Made by a program: the position numbers and the translations under genes | DNA from: Patulibacter minatonensis DSM 18081 | GTDB lineage: Bacteria > Actinomycetota > Thermoleophilia > Solirubrobacterales > Solirubrobacteraceae | Reading direction: 5' to 3' | Assembly (NCBI RefSeq): GCF_000519325.1 | Contig: NZ_KI912613.1 | Location: forward strand, 2,905,432 to 2,969,431 | DNA: 64,000 nucleotides | Shown here: in pieces, positions 17,120-25,044 of the stretch | Layout of the letters: each line of letters starts with the position of its first letter | Numbering within the stretch: position 1 is the first letter of the stretch | The notes under the pieces: model-generated | Told to the model about the DNA's origin: nothing | The model's database searches: none | The model's input: only the letters and a program-made list of their open reading frames with translations

Positions 17120-17560
17120 GTGCTCGCTCCCACGATCCGCCGCACCGCCTGCGGCGCCGCCCTCGCCGCCGTGCTGTCGACCCCGATCCTGGCGGCACCC
17201 GCCGGCGCGGCCGCGCCCTTCCGCGCGACGAACGTGCAGGTCCACGTCGTCGCCGACGGCAAGCGGTACGGCGGCGGCGACGGCCGGGTCTGCCAGGACG
17301 TGGACGTCACCATCACGGCGCGCTTCAACACCGGGGTGGCCTACGCCGAGGTCGCGACGAAGGGGTTCGTGCCGACCGAGGGCATGCGCGCCGTGTCCGG
17401 CCGCACCGTCTTCCGGCTCACCAGCCGCTATGGCCGGATCGTCTGCGTCGCGCGCCGCGGCCAGACCGGCGAGGCGCTGCGCAAGACGCTGAAGGCCCGC
17501 AGCGCCTCGGGGCAGACGCTGACGAAGGTGCTCCCGCGCATCCGCTGGATCGTGCGCTGA
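17120..17560 (+). CDS. Small secreted protein of unknown function
   Basis: 146 residues with a clear Sec signal peptide (CGAALAAVLSTPILAAPAGAAA) and a mature part of about 115 residues, rich in beta-strand and Arg/Thr, with two Cys (in RVCQDVDV and RIVCVAR) that may form a disulfide. The GTG start is supported by the -10 box. It ends 15 bp before the convergent acyltransferase gene. I do not recognise the family. Confidence 0.7.
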   Translation: MLAPTIRRTACGAALAAVLSTPILAAPAGAAAPFRATNVQVHVVADGKRYGGGDGRVCQDVDVTITARFNTGVAYAEVATKGFVPTEGMRAVSGRTVFRLTSRYGRIVCVARRGQTGEALRKTLKARSASGQTLTKVLPRIRWIVR

Positions 17561-17575
17561 CGTCGGCGCCCGGCG

Positions 17576-19375
17576 TCAGGCCGGCACCGGCACCGGCGGC
17601 AGCGGCGCGGCCTCCGGTCCGTCGTCCGCCAGCGCCTCGAGGCCGCGGCGGACCAGGCGGTGCGGGTCCTCGTCACGGGCCACGCCGACGACGGTGCCCG
17701 AGGGGTCGATCGCGACCAGCGCGATCTCCGGCTGCTGGTGGCCGCCGGCCGTTCGCACGACGAGCAGCCCGAGGGCCGAGGCGATCGCGGCCTTCGGGTC
17801 CTGGAGGTGGACCACGGCGTCGTCGAGCGGCTCGTCGACCGGGTGGGGCGGAGCCCCGGAATCCTCCTCCGCCGGCACGCGTGGGGACAGCGCCGCCATC
17901 CGGATCCCGAAGCCGGCCGCCGCGGACTGGGACGAGTCGAACGCCCGCAGCGCCCCGCTCGACCCCTGCAGCGCAGGGTGGCCGCTCGGCACGGGGTCGG
18001 AGGGGTGTACGAGGAGCAGGAGGCCGCCCGGTCCGGTGAGCTGGCGGACGGTCCGTGCACGCCCCTCGGCGTCGGTCACCGGGACCTCCGGGAGGACCGT
18101 GCCCGCGGCCAGCGTCGGGGCGCTGACCTTCGTGATCTTCAGCTCGCGGTCGAGCTTCGGCTGCAGGAGCGTGTCGAGCCCCGACAGCGGCTGCTCGATG
18201 TACCGGAACGCGAGCACGCCGAGCGGGACGACGATGAGGATCAGCGCGAGGGCGGAGAACGGCCACAGCGCGGGGACGTCCATCGGCAGGATGTTCCGGA
18301 CGTTCAGCGAGCGCAGGATCGGCGCGTGGATCAGGTAGGTCGAGAACGACGCGGCGGCCAGGAGCTGGGCCACCGGGCTGCGCAGCAGGCGCCGCATCCA
18401 GCCGTCCGGGTCGGCGGTCAGGGCGCCGAGGATCCAGGAGAGCGGCGCCAGGAACGACAGCTCGAAGAACCACTGCGAGACGAACACGGACGAGCCCAGG
18501 CGCGCGGACGAGAGCCACACGAGCCACGAGGTGCCGGCCACGACGATCAGGGTCGGGTAGGGCTTCGGCAGCCGCCACTTGTCGGGACGGTGCAGGAGCA
18601 GCGCGACGCCGAGCAGCATCCCCATCCCGTACAGGTACGCCCACGACGGCGGCGCGAACCACGAGCCGAACTCGCTCCCCGGCACGCCGCGGGAGATCAG
18701 CGAGCTCTTCCACCAGATCGTGATGCCGATGAAGATCAGGGGCGGCAGGAGCATCCCGAGCAGCCGGCTGCGCATCGGCCACCGCGCGATCGTCCGCATC
18801 CACGGGAGCAGGACGAACGCGACGACGATCGAGAACTGCCACTCGACGCTCAGGTACCAGCCCGGGTCGATGGTCCGGAAGATGTGCTCGGTGCTCCAGG
18901 TCTGCAGCAGCGACAGGCCCCAGAAGACGTCCCACCACTGGGCGCTGCCGCCGCCGTAGCGCCAGACCCACACGACGAGGAAGACCACGACGTAGACCGG
19001 CAGCAGGCGCAGCCCGCGCTTGAAGAGGAAGTCTCGACTGCCGGGGAGCCGCTTGCCGAGCAACACCGCACCGCCGAAGCCGTAGTACGTCGCGAAGCCG
19101 GAGAGCAGGAAGAACAGCGGCAGCAGGCCGTCGATCCCGCCGAAGACGACGCCGGGCGTCGAGTAGTCCCGGAACGCGTGCAGCGAGTAGTCCCCGACCG
19201 ACGCCTGGTAGGCGTGGAAGAGGACGACGATGAACATCAGCGCGCGCAGCCCGTCGAGCTCGCGCAGCCGGTTCCCGCCGCCGGGCCGGCGCGCCTTCGG
19301 CTTCGCGCCGCCGGACGGACCGCCCGCGGGCGGCGCCGTTCTCACCGCACCGGGATCAGGAGCGGCCGTCGCCAT
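17576..19375 (-). CDS. Acyltransferase 3 family protein fused to a degenerate peroxiredoxin-like domain
   Basis: Residues about 35-410 form an OafA/YrhL-type acyltransferase: NRLRELDGLRALMFIVVLFHAYQ (with the catalytic-type His), FFLLSGF, PGWYLSVEWQFS and about ten TM helices ending at LAFRYIEQPLSG. Such enzymes pass acyl groups across the membrane to sugars. The last 175 or so residues (from GTVLPEVPVTDAEGRARTV) look like an AhpC/TSA thioredoxin fold: LLLLVHPSDPVPSGHP aligns with the peroxidatic loop, but the Cys is absent. It is the last gene of an overlapping operon (20-bp overlap with the BcsB-like gene) and probably decorates the polysaccharide made by the upstream synthase. Confidence 0.83.
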   Translation of the reverse strand: MATAAPDPGAVRTAPPAGGPSGGAKPKARRPGGGNRLRELDGLRALMFIVVLFHAYQASVGDYSLHAFRDYSTPGVVFGGIDGLLPLFFLLSGFATYYGFGGAVLLGKRLPGSRDFLFKRGLRLLPVYVVVFLVVWVWRYGGGSAQWWDVFWGLSLLQTWSTEHIFRTIDPGWYLSVEWQFSIVVAFVLLPWMRTIARWPMRSRLLGMLLPPLIFIGITIWWKSSLISRGVPGSEFGSWFAPPSWAYLYGMGMLLGVALLLHRPDKWRLPKPYPTLIVVAGTSWLVWLSSARLGSSVFVSQWFFELSFLAPLSWILGALTADPDGWMRRLLRSPVAQLLAAASFSTYLIHAPILRSLNVRNILPMDVPALWPFSALALILIVVPLGVLAFRYIEQPLSGLDTLLQPKLDRELKITKVSAPTLAAGTVLPEVPVTDAEGRARTVRQLTGPGGLLLLVHPSDPVPSGHPALQGSSGALRAFDSSQSAAAGFGIRMAALSPRVPAEEDSGAPPHPVDEPLDDAVVHLQDPKAAIASALGLLVVRTAGGHQQPEIALVAIDPSGTVVGVARDEDPHRLVRRGLEALADDGPEAAPLPPVPVPA

Positions 19376-21311
19376 CGGACCCGTCGGTCGGGGGCGCGGC
19401 GCCCGCGGTGCGCCGGCGCAGGCGGCGGCCGGTGCTGCGGAGCGCCAGGGCGGCGAACGCGAGGATCGCCACGCCGATCACGATCAGCGGCCAGCGCCAC
19501 GGGACGGGCCCGCTCTGGACGCCCGTGACGAGCGCGCGGTCCGGCACCCGGACCGCCACGCGGTCCGCGCTCAGGGCCTCGACCGTCCGGCCCTGGATCT
19601 TGCCGACGCCGTAGCCGTCGGTCAGCGGCAACAGCGCCTTCGGGCCGATCGCCAAGACGCGGACGGCGTCGCCGTCGCGCGTGACGTTCAGGACGCCCTC
19701 GCCGCGGCCGCCGGGGATGCCCTTGGCGAGGGCGTCCGGGACCCGGCCGGGGCGGGCGAGGACGAGCGCGGTGCCGTCGGGCGTGTCGCCGCCGAGCTGG
19801 ACCGCGGGCAGCACGAGCTCGCGGCTGACGCGCCGCGCCTCCGCGAGCGTGCCGATCACGGCGGCGACCTCGCGCTCGGTCGGGGACGCCGGCAGCTGGA
19901 CCGTCGTGCCCTCCCAGCCGGGGTTCCGGTTCAGCGGGAACGGCAGCAGCGACAGCGTCGCGGTCGGCTTGCGCGCGCGGGTCTGCAGGGTGACCGACCC
20001 GGCGTCCTGCACGTTCAGGCCGCCGGCGTCGAAGCCGTCGGGGGCGCAGCCGAGGTCGCGCGGGCGGTTGATCCGGGTCCGGATCGTCACGGTGTTGTCG
20101 CCTGCGCGCAGGTCGCCACGGAACAGCGACGGCCCGCGCGGGGCCAGGGCCTCCTCGACCGCGAACCGCGACGGCCCGCGGACGTCGAGCGGCTCGCCGA
20201 CGAGGTTGCGGCCGTTGATCGCCACGACCGCGCGACCGCCGGCCGGGGCGTCGTACGTGGCGGCCAGGCGCAGGCGGGACCCGCGCAGGACCTCGCGCCA
20301 CTCCGGGATGCGGAAGCCGAGCGACAGGTCGTTCGTGCCGACCCCGGTGACCTGCCCGGTCGGGAGGCGCACGCGGCGGGGCATCGTGCCGCGGCGGACG
20401 GTCACCGCCGGCAGCGCCCGGCCGGACGCGGACGAGCCGGAGAGCCGGCGCGCCACGGTCGGGCGCAGCGCCCCTGCGGCGCGGAGCAGGCCCTCGCCAC
20501 GACCGGAGAGGACGACGAGCGTGGCGCGGTCCATCCCGATCAGCGACGTGCGGACGTTCGGGGTCGCGACGCCGTCGGAGATCGCGACGACCGACTCGCC
20601 GGTGCGCCGGCGCGTGCTGGAGCCCGCGACCGCGACCCGCACGGCCACGCCGTCGCCCCCGGCGCGGGCGGCGATCTCGCCCACGGCCAGCGACGCGGCG
20701 CGGATCGCGTCCGGCGTCGGCCGGGAGGCGAACCGGACGAGGATCTTGCCGCGACGACGCCCGACGCCGTTGACGAGGGCGCCCGGTAGGTCCTTCAGCC
20801 GCGGGGCGGCGCGCGGGTCGGTGCCGGCGACGGTGACGCCGGAGGAGCGGTCGAGCTCGAGCCAGGCCGACGGGTCGTCCGGCGTCGGGCACTGCGCCCG
20901 CGCGGTCGACAGGCGCGTCTCGATCGACACCGGGACGGTGCGGTCCGTCCCGCGCAGGGCCGTGCGGGGGATCGGGAACGACGCGGAGCCGGACCCGGGC
21001 CCGAGGTTCGTGCTGCCGACGATCGTGTCGCCAACGCGCACCTGGAGCCCCGAGCTGCCCGCGAGCTGCTGCGACGCCCGCCAGCGCAGGCGGACCGACC
21101 CGCCGACCGACGTCCAGCGGACAGGGACGGGGATCCCGCCCGCGAAGCGGTCGAGCCCGCCGCCGAACCGCACCGCCGGGTCGTCCGGGCCCGTCAGCGG
21201 CACCGTCGACGACGCCGCGGAGGCGGCCGACGGTGCGACGAGCCCCAGCAGCCCGGCCGTCGTCAGGGCGACGAGGGTGCGGGACGACGGGGTCGGGGCG
21301 ACTGCGGTCAT
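19356..21311 (-). CDS. BcsB-like cellulose synthase subunit/regulator
   Basis: The 651-residue protein has a signal peptide (TTAGLLGLVAPSAASA), two tandem jelly-roll/flavodoxin-like units and one C-terminal TM helix (WPLIVIGVAILAFAALAL) followed by a basic tail, the layout of BcsB. BcsB-like features are the CPTPDDPSAWLELDRSSGV segment, LSLGFRIPEWREVLRGSRLRL and AVVAINGRNLVGE. BcsB binds the synthase TM region outside the membrane and guides the nascent glucan. Its start overlaps the stop of the glycosyltransferase gene by ATGA (21308-21311), so the two are probably translated together. The exact polymer is unknown. Confidence 0.78.
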   Translation of the reverse strand: MTAVAPTPSSRTLVALTTAGLLGLVAPSAASAASSTVPLTGPDDPAVRFGGGLDRFAGGIPVPVRWTSVGGSVRLRWRASQQLAGSSGLQVRVGDTIVGSTNLGPGSGSASFPIPRTALRGTDRTVPVSIETRLSTARAQCPTPDDPSAWLELDRSSGVTVAGTDPRAAPRLKDLPGALVNGVGRRRGKILVRFASRPTPDAIRAASLAVGEIAARAGGDGVAVRVAVAGSSTRRRTGESVVAISDGVATPNVRTSLIGMDRATLVVLSGRGEGLLRAAGALRPTVARRLSGSSASGRALPAVTVRRGTMPRRVRLPTGQVTGVGTNDLSLGFRIPEWREVLRGSRLRLAATYDAPAGGRAVVAINGRNLVGEPLDVRGPSRFAVEEALAPRGPSLFRGDLRAGDNTVTIRTRINRPRDLGCAPDGFDAGGLNVQDAGSVTLQTRARKPTATLSLLPFPLNRNPGWEGTTVQLPASPTEREVAAVIGTLAEARRVSRELVLPAVQLGGDTPDGTALVLARPGRVPDALAKGIPGGRGEGVLNVTRDGDAVRVLAIGPKALLPLTDGYGVGKIQGRTVEALSADRVAVRVPDRALVTGVQSGPVPWRWPLIVIGVAILAFAALALRSTGRRLRRRTAGAAPPTDGSDGDGRS

Positions 21312-22843
21312 GCGGACTCGATCGTTCGGGTCGGGGCGGGGGACGGCTGGCCGGGACCGGGCGCGGGGGAGCCCGGTCCGCCGAGGACGGTGCGCGGGGG
21401 CGTCCGGGGCCCCTCGCGGCGCGTGACCATCCAGCGGCGGTCGCCGACGATCTCGCGCACCATCGCGGCCTGCGCGACGGCGTTCTTCAGCACGGTGTAG
21501 GGCAGCGCGAGCACGCAGTAGACGACGAACCACTGCAGGCCCAGCGCGCGACGGGACTCGTCGGTCGCCGTCCGGTACGACGCCAGGCCGAGGACGACGC
21601 CGGTCAGCAGCGTGATGATCGTCGTGGCGATCAGGAACGGGTCGCGCAGCAGGTGGAACGGCAGCCCGGCGATCGCCTGGGCCGCGAGCACCGTGAAGAT
21701 CTGCAGCGAGATGATCGGGAACATCTCGCGCCAGACGAGCATCACGAGCCAGTAGAACCGCACCCAGGGCCCGAGGACGCGGGACCGGCGCACATCCGGC
21801 GTGTGGCGGATCGTGACCTGGAACCAGCCCTGTGCCCACCGGGTGCGCTGCTTCCACCAGCCGCGGAACGTCGCGGGCGCCAGCTCGGTCGACACGACGG
21901 CCCGCTCGTGGACGATGCGGTAGCCCGACAGGAGCGCGCGCATCGAGACGTCGATGTCCTCGGTGAGCATGCGGTGGTCGACGCCCAGGCGGCGCAGGAC
22001 GTCCGTGCGCCACCAGCCGTTGGCGCCGCCGAAGATCGCGGTGTCGGTGAGGAGCGACCGGCCGGAGTGGGCGATCCCGTAGATCCCCTCGAACTCGGCC
22101 CCGATGACCTTCGTCAGGACGTTGCGATCGGTGTTGCGGATGATGCAGCGGCCCTGGACGACGTCGTAGCCCTGGTCGATCCAGCGCAGCGCGATCTGGG
22201 CGGCGTCGCGGCGCAGGTGGTGGTCGGCGTCGAGGATCGCGGTGACCTCGCCACGGACGTGCGGCAGGGCGCCCATGATGTTCTCGGCCTTCGAGACGCT
22301 GCCGGGCACGCACAGGACGTCGATCTCCGGCACGCGCTCGGCGAGGTCGCGGAGGTCCTGCTCGAGCGGCATCCGGCGGTCCGTGTTGTACGCCAGCAGC
22401 ACCTGCAGCCGGCCCTCGGGCACGTCGACCTCGCGGCACAGGTGCAGCAGGGTCTCCTCGATGATGTCCACCTCGTTGGGCAGGTACGCGACGACGATCA
22501 GCGTGACCGTCGGGTCCCAGCCGTCGGACGCCGGCGGCGGCAGCGCGCGGGCGGACCGCCGGACGGCGAGGTTGGCCTCGGCCAGCATCAGGAGGCAGGT
22601 CAGGAGGTACGCGACGGCGACCCCGTAGAGGACCCATCCGAGCACGGGCTGCACGAGCTCGGTGACGGCGGCCAGGAGGATCGCGGGCGCGACGAAGCAG
22701 ACGAGCAGCGACAGCGTCAGCTGCAGGCCGACCTGGCTGCGGGCGCGCTCGAGGATCGCGACGAAGGGCCGCAGCGCCACGCGCGGGGCGGGTCCGACGG
22801 GGCGGACCTCCGGCTCGGTGGGCTCGGGGGGCCGGAAGGTCAT
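21308..22843 (-). CDS. Processive family 2 glycosyltransferase (cellulose/chitin synthase-like)
   Basis: 511 residues: two N-terminal TM helices, a GT2 domain with TLIVVAYLPNE, the DxD at 205-207 (DADHH), TEDID (294-298, catalytic base region) and Q-x-x-R-W as QRTRW (332-336), the mark of processive beta-glycan synthases, then four to five TM helices. No C-terminal PilZ domain is present, so c-di-GMP control as in BcsA is unlikely. The adjacent BcsB-like protein supports polymer synthesis coupled to export. Sugar (glucose or GlcNAc) cannot be told from sequence. The stop overlaps the start of the BcsB-like gene, and its own start overlaps the stop of the SGNH gene. Confidence 0.87.
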   Translation of the reverse strand: MTFRPPEPTEPEVRPVGPAPRVALRPFVAILERARSQVGLQLTLSLLVCFVAPAILLAAVTELVQPVLGWVLYGVAVAYLLTCLLMLAEANLAVRRSARALPPPASDGWDPTVTLIVVAYLPNEVDIIEETLLHLCREVDVPEGRLQVLLAYNTDRRMPLEQDLRDLAERVPEIDVLCVPGSVSKAENIMGALPHVRGEVTAILDADHHLRRDAAQIALRWIDQGYDVVQGRCIIRNTDRNVLTKVIGAEFEGIYGIAHSGRSLLTDTAIFGGANGWWRTDVLRRLGVDHRMLTEDIDVSMRALLSGYRIVHERAVVSTELAPATFRGWWKQRTRWAQGWFQVTIRHTPDVRRSRVLGPWVRFYWLVMLVWREMFPIISLQIFTVLAAQAIAGLPFHLLRDPFLIATTIITLLTGVVLGLASYRTATDESRRALGLQWFVVYCVLALPYTVLKNAVAQAAMVREIVGDRRWMVTRREGPRTPPRTVLGGPGSPAPGPGQPSPAPTRTIESA

Positions 22844-23781
22844 CCGGACCTCGGCAGGCGGGGGCGCAGGGCGGACGTCGCGACGCGCGCGGCCAGGTCG
22901 TAGCCGTCCTTGCGCAGGTGGATGTCCGGCGTCCGGGGGGCGGAGACGCACATCCAGGTGTATCGGCAGACCGCTGTCACGGCTCGCGGACGGATGTTTG
23001 ATCCCGGATCCAGGGGCGCGGACTGGTCCATCGCACCCGCCAGGTCGACGAGCGTGGCGTCGTGCCGGCGGGCCGCGCGGGCGATCGTGCCGTTGACCTG
23101 CGTGAGGAACGTCCGGTGCTCGCGGGCCAGCAGCGGACGCGAGGCCGGCTGGTCGTCCCAGAGCCCGAGCAGCGGGTCGTACAGGGAGAGCACGCCGATC
23201 GGGACGTCGCGGTCGACCTCGCGCAGCCGGGAGAGCAGCTCGGACAGGTTCGTGCGCAGCGCGGCGCCCGCCTTCGCGATGCAGCCCGGCAGCACGCGGC
23301 CGGCGGAATAGCACGAGCCGACGTCGTTGCCGCCGATGTCGACCAGGACGACGCGGGGCCTCCCGCGCGTCGACGACAACAGCCCCTCCGCCCAGGTGGC
23401 CTGGGACGTCGAGGGGTCCTCGTTGCGGTACGGCGTGTCGCGGTCCGGAGCGCATCTCCGGCCGCCGGAGAGCACCGACCCGGAGGTCGCGCCGCCGCAG
23501 CCGAGCTCGATCAGGCGGACGCCGCGGCCCTCGTCGCGGAGGTCGGCGGCGAACCTGCGGGGGTAGCCCTGACGGGTCTCCTGGCCGCCACCGAGGAGCT
23601 TCGGCTGGACGCCCACGGCGAGCGAGTCGCCGAGCGAGATCACCTGCAGGGCGTCCGGTCCCGCATCGTCGCCGCACCCGCCGAGCGCGCCCGACGCGGC
23701 CGCGGTGGCGACGACGGCGACGAGCGCCGCGAGGCGTGGTCGGAGGCCGCGGCCGGAGGCCGAGAGGATGTCGGGGCGCAC
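22840..23781 (-). CDS. SGNH/GDSL hydrolase lipoprotein
   Basis: From the GTG at 23781 the protein has 313 residues with a lipoprotein signal (LAALVAVVATAAASGALGGC, Cys36), the catalytic Ser53 in SLGDSL, the GGND block (VDIGGNDVG), and a C-terminal DIHLRKDGY that supplies the Asp/His pair. An ATG at 23865 is also possible but would put 28 residues ahead of the signal sequence. Extracellular SGNH enzymes commonly add or remove acetyl groups on polysaccharides. It is the first gene of the exopolysaccharide operon, overlapping the glycosyltransferase by ATGA. Its closest relative in the window is the protein at 25045-25986. Confidence 0.82.
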   Translation of the reverse strand: MRPDILSASGRGLRPRLAALVAVVATAAASGALGGCGDDAGPDALQVISLGDSLAVGVQPKLLGGGQETRQGYPRRFAADLRDEGRGVRLIELGCGGATSGSVLSGGRRCAPDRDTPYRNEDPSTSQATWAEGLLSSTRGRPRVVLVDIGGNDVGSCYSAGRVLPGCIAKAGAALRTNLSELLSRLREVDRDVPIGVLSLYDPLLGLWDDQPASRPLLAREHRTFLTQVNGTIARAARRHDATLVDLAGAMDQSAPLDPGSNIRPRAVTAVCRYTWMCVSAPRTPDIHLRKDGYDLAARVATSALRPRLPRSG

Positions 23782-23853
23782 GTCGATCGCTGACGAGCGC
23801 TGCGGGGAGTTGCAGGGGACAGCGACGCCGTACCCCACCTCGCTCGGGGGCCC

Positions 23854-23859
23854 AGGGTA
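23854..23859 (-). promoter_or_regulatory. Possible -10 box (TACCCT, minus strand) for the exopolysaccharide operon
   Basis: TACCCT on the minus strand would start transcription near 23847, giving a leader of about 65 nt before GTG 23781. If correct it excludes the alternative ATG at 23865. No consensus -35. Confidence 0.3.
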
Positions 23860-23932
23860 GTTCATGCGTCGACCGCCGTGCGCACCGTGGTTCCGGCGGT
23901 CCGTCCACCCCGGTGGGCGTGCGGCTCCGCGG

Positions 23933-23938
23933 TAGGCT
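23933..23938 (+). promoter_or_regulatory. Leaderless-type -10 box (TAGGCT) for the membrane protein
   Basis: TAGGCT ends eight bases before the GTG at 23947. Confidence 0.45.
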
Positions 23939-23946
23939 CCCCGCCG

Positions 23947-24840
23947 GTGTCCGCCCCGTCCTCCGCCTCCTCGGCCGCGCCGTCGGTCGCCTTCGGGCTG
24001 ACGCAGCCGCTGCTGGCGGGCCTGCACCGCATCCGCCGCCGGCCGGGGGCCGCGCTGCTGCCGACGCTCGTGCTCCTGCTGCCCCTGGTCCCCGTCGTCC
24101 TGGCGATCCGCGGGGTGCTCCGGGCGGGTGCCGACGTGGCCCTCACGGAGCTCATCGCCGGTGCGCCGCGAGGCGCGGAGGGGGCCGTGATCGTCCGGCC
24201 CGACGGGTTCGGCGTCCGCCTGCTCGTGCTGCTGGCCCTGCTGCTCGTCGTCGGCGTCGCGGTGATCGTCGCGGCGGGCCTCGTCGTCGGCGCGGCCACC
24301 GCCGGGTCCCGGAGCGCGGGGGAGGGCCTGCGCCGCGCGTGGGCCGCGTGGCCGCTCGTCGCGCTCTGGACGGTCGTGATCGCCCTCGCGGTCGCGGTCG
24401 TGGCCGGTGCGGTGATCGCCGTCGCGGTGCTCGCGGGGAGGGTGCGCTTCCAGCTGACGTCGGTGGTGCTCGTCCTCGGGCTCGGCGCGATCGCCGTGGT
24501 GCTGATGCGCCTCTCGCTGTGGCCCGCGCTCGCGCTCGAGCGGGACGTCCCGCTGCGGGCGGCGGTCGCGCGCTCGTGGCGGTCGACGCGCGGCAACGCC
24601 GTCCGGCTCGTCCTGGCCGCGCTGGTCGCGCTCGCCGCCGTGGCCCTGCCCACGTACCTGGTGGGCCTCCTGATCGGCTTCGTGCTCGACCGTCTCGCCG
24701 ACGCCGAGGTGCTGGCCCTGTCGCCGGTCGCCATCGGCCTCTGGTCGCTGGTCCTCGTGCCCGTCGCCGTGGTGGTCGGCGCCGTGGTGTGGGGCGCGGG
24801 TGCCAGGGCCGTCGCGCTCGCGGTCGATGAACCGGGCTGA
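23947..24840 (+). CDS. Multi-pass membrane protein, GPDPase-membrane-domain-like
   Basis: 297 residues, about six hydrophobic helices rich in Val/Ala/Leu. The segment LWPALALERDVPLRAAVARSWRSTRGNAVRLV (near residues 195-225) matches the pattern of the glycerophosphodiester phosphodiesterase membrane domain and related DUF proteins that lack a catalytic part. No enzymatic motif is seen. Transcribed divergently from the SGNH/exopolysaccharide operon (about 165 bp between starts). Function unknown. Confidence 0.72.
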   Translation: MSAPSSASSAAPSVAFGLTQPLLAGLHRIRRRPGAALLPTLVLLLPLVPVVLAIRGVLRAGADVALTELIAGAPRGAEGAVIVRPDGFGVRLLVLLALLLVVGVAVIVAAGLVVGAATAGSRSAGEGLRRAWAAWPLVALWTVVIALAVAVVAGAVIAVAVLAGRVRFQLTSVVLVLGLGAIAVVLMRLSLWPALALERDVPLRAAVARSWRSTRGNAVRLVLAALVALAAVALPTYLVGLLIGFVLDRLADAEVLALSPVAIGLWSLVLVPVAVVVGAVVWGAGARAVALAVDEPG

Positions 24841-25044
24841 GCCGCGGCGTCCCCCGTCGGCGGGGTGGAGCGGCCGGGGAGGTCGGGACAGGGATTCGGG
24901 TCGGGTGGTCACCGATGGTCGGTCTTCGACCACGAGTGACCGCGGTCGGACGGGCGCCACACCGCGGGGTCACGGATGGTCGGTATCCGACCGCGAATGA
25001 CCGCGGACCGGCGGGGGTCGGTCCGGACGGCGCCGGGGAGCCCG
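24841..25044. other. Convergent intergenic region with two palindromic repeats
   Basis: About 200 bp between convergent genes. It contains no gene that I can support and holds the 24907-25006 palindrome pair, which may act as bidirectional terminators. Confidence 0.6.
24907..25006. repeat. Pair of nested palindromic repeats, 61-bp period
   Basis: Units begin at 24907 and 24968. Each has outer arms GGTCAC ... GTGACC (ATGACC in unit 2) and inner arms GGTCGG(T)...(C)CGACC separated by a short loop, followed by GCGG. The paired positions suggest a bulged hairpin in RNA or a dyad in DNA. Sequence between the units is not conserved. Confidence 0.75.
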
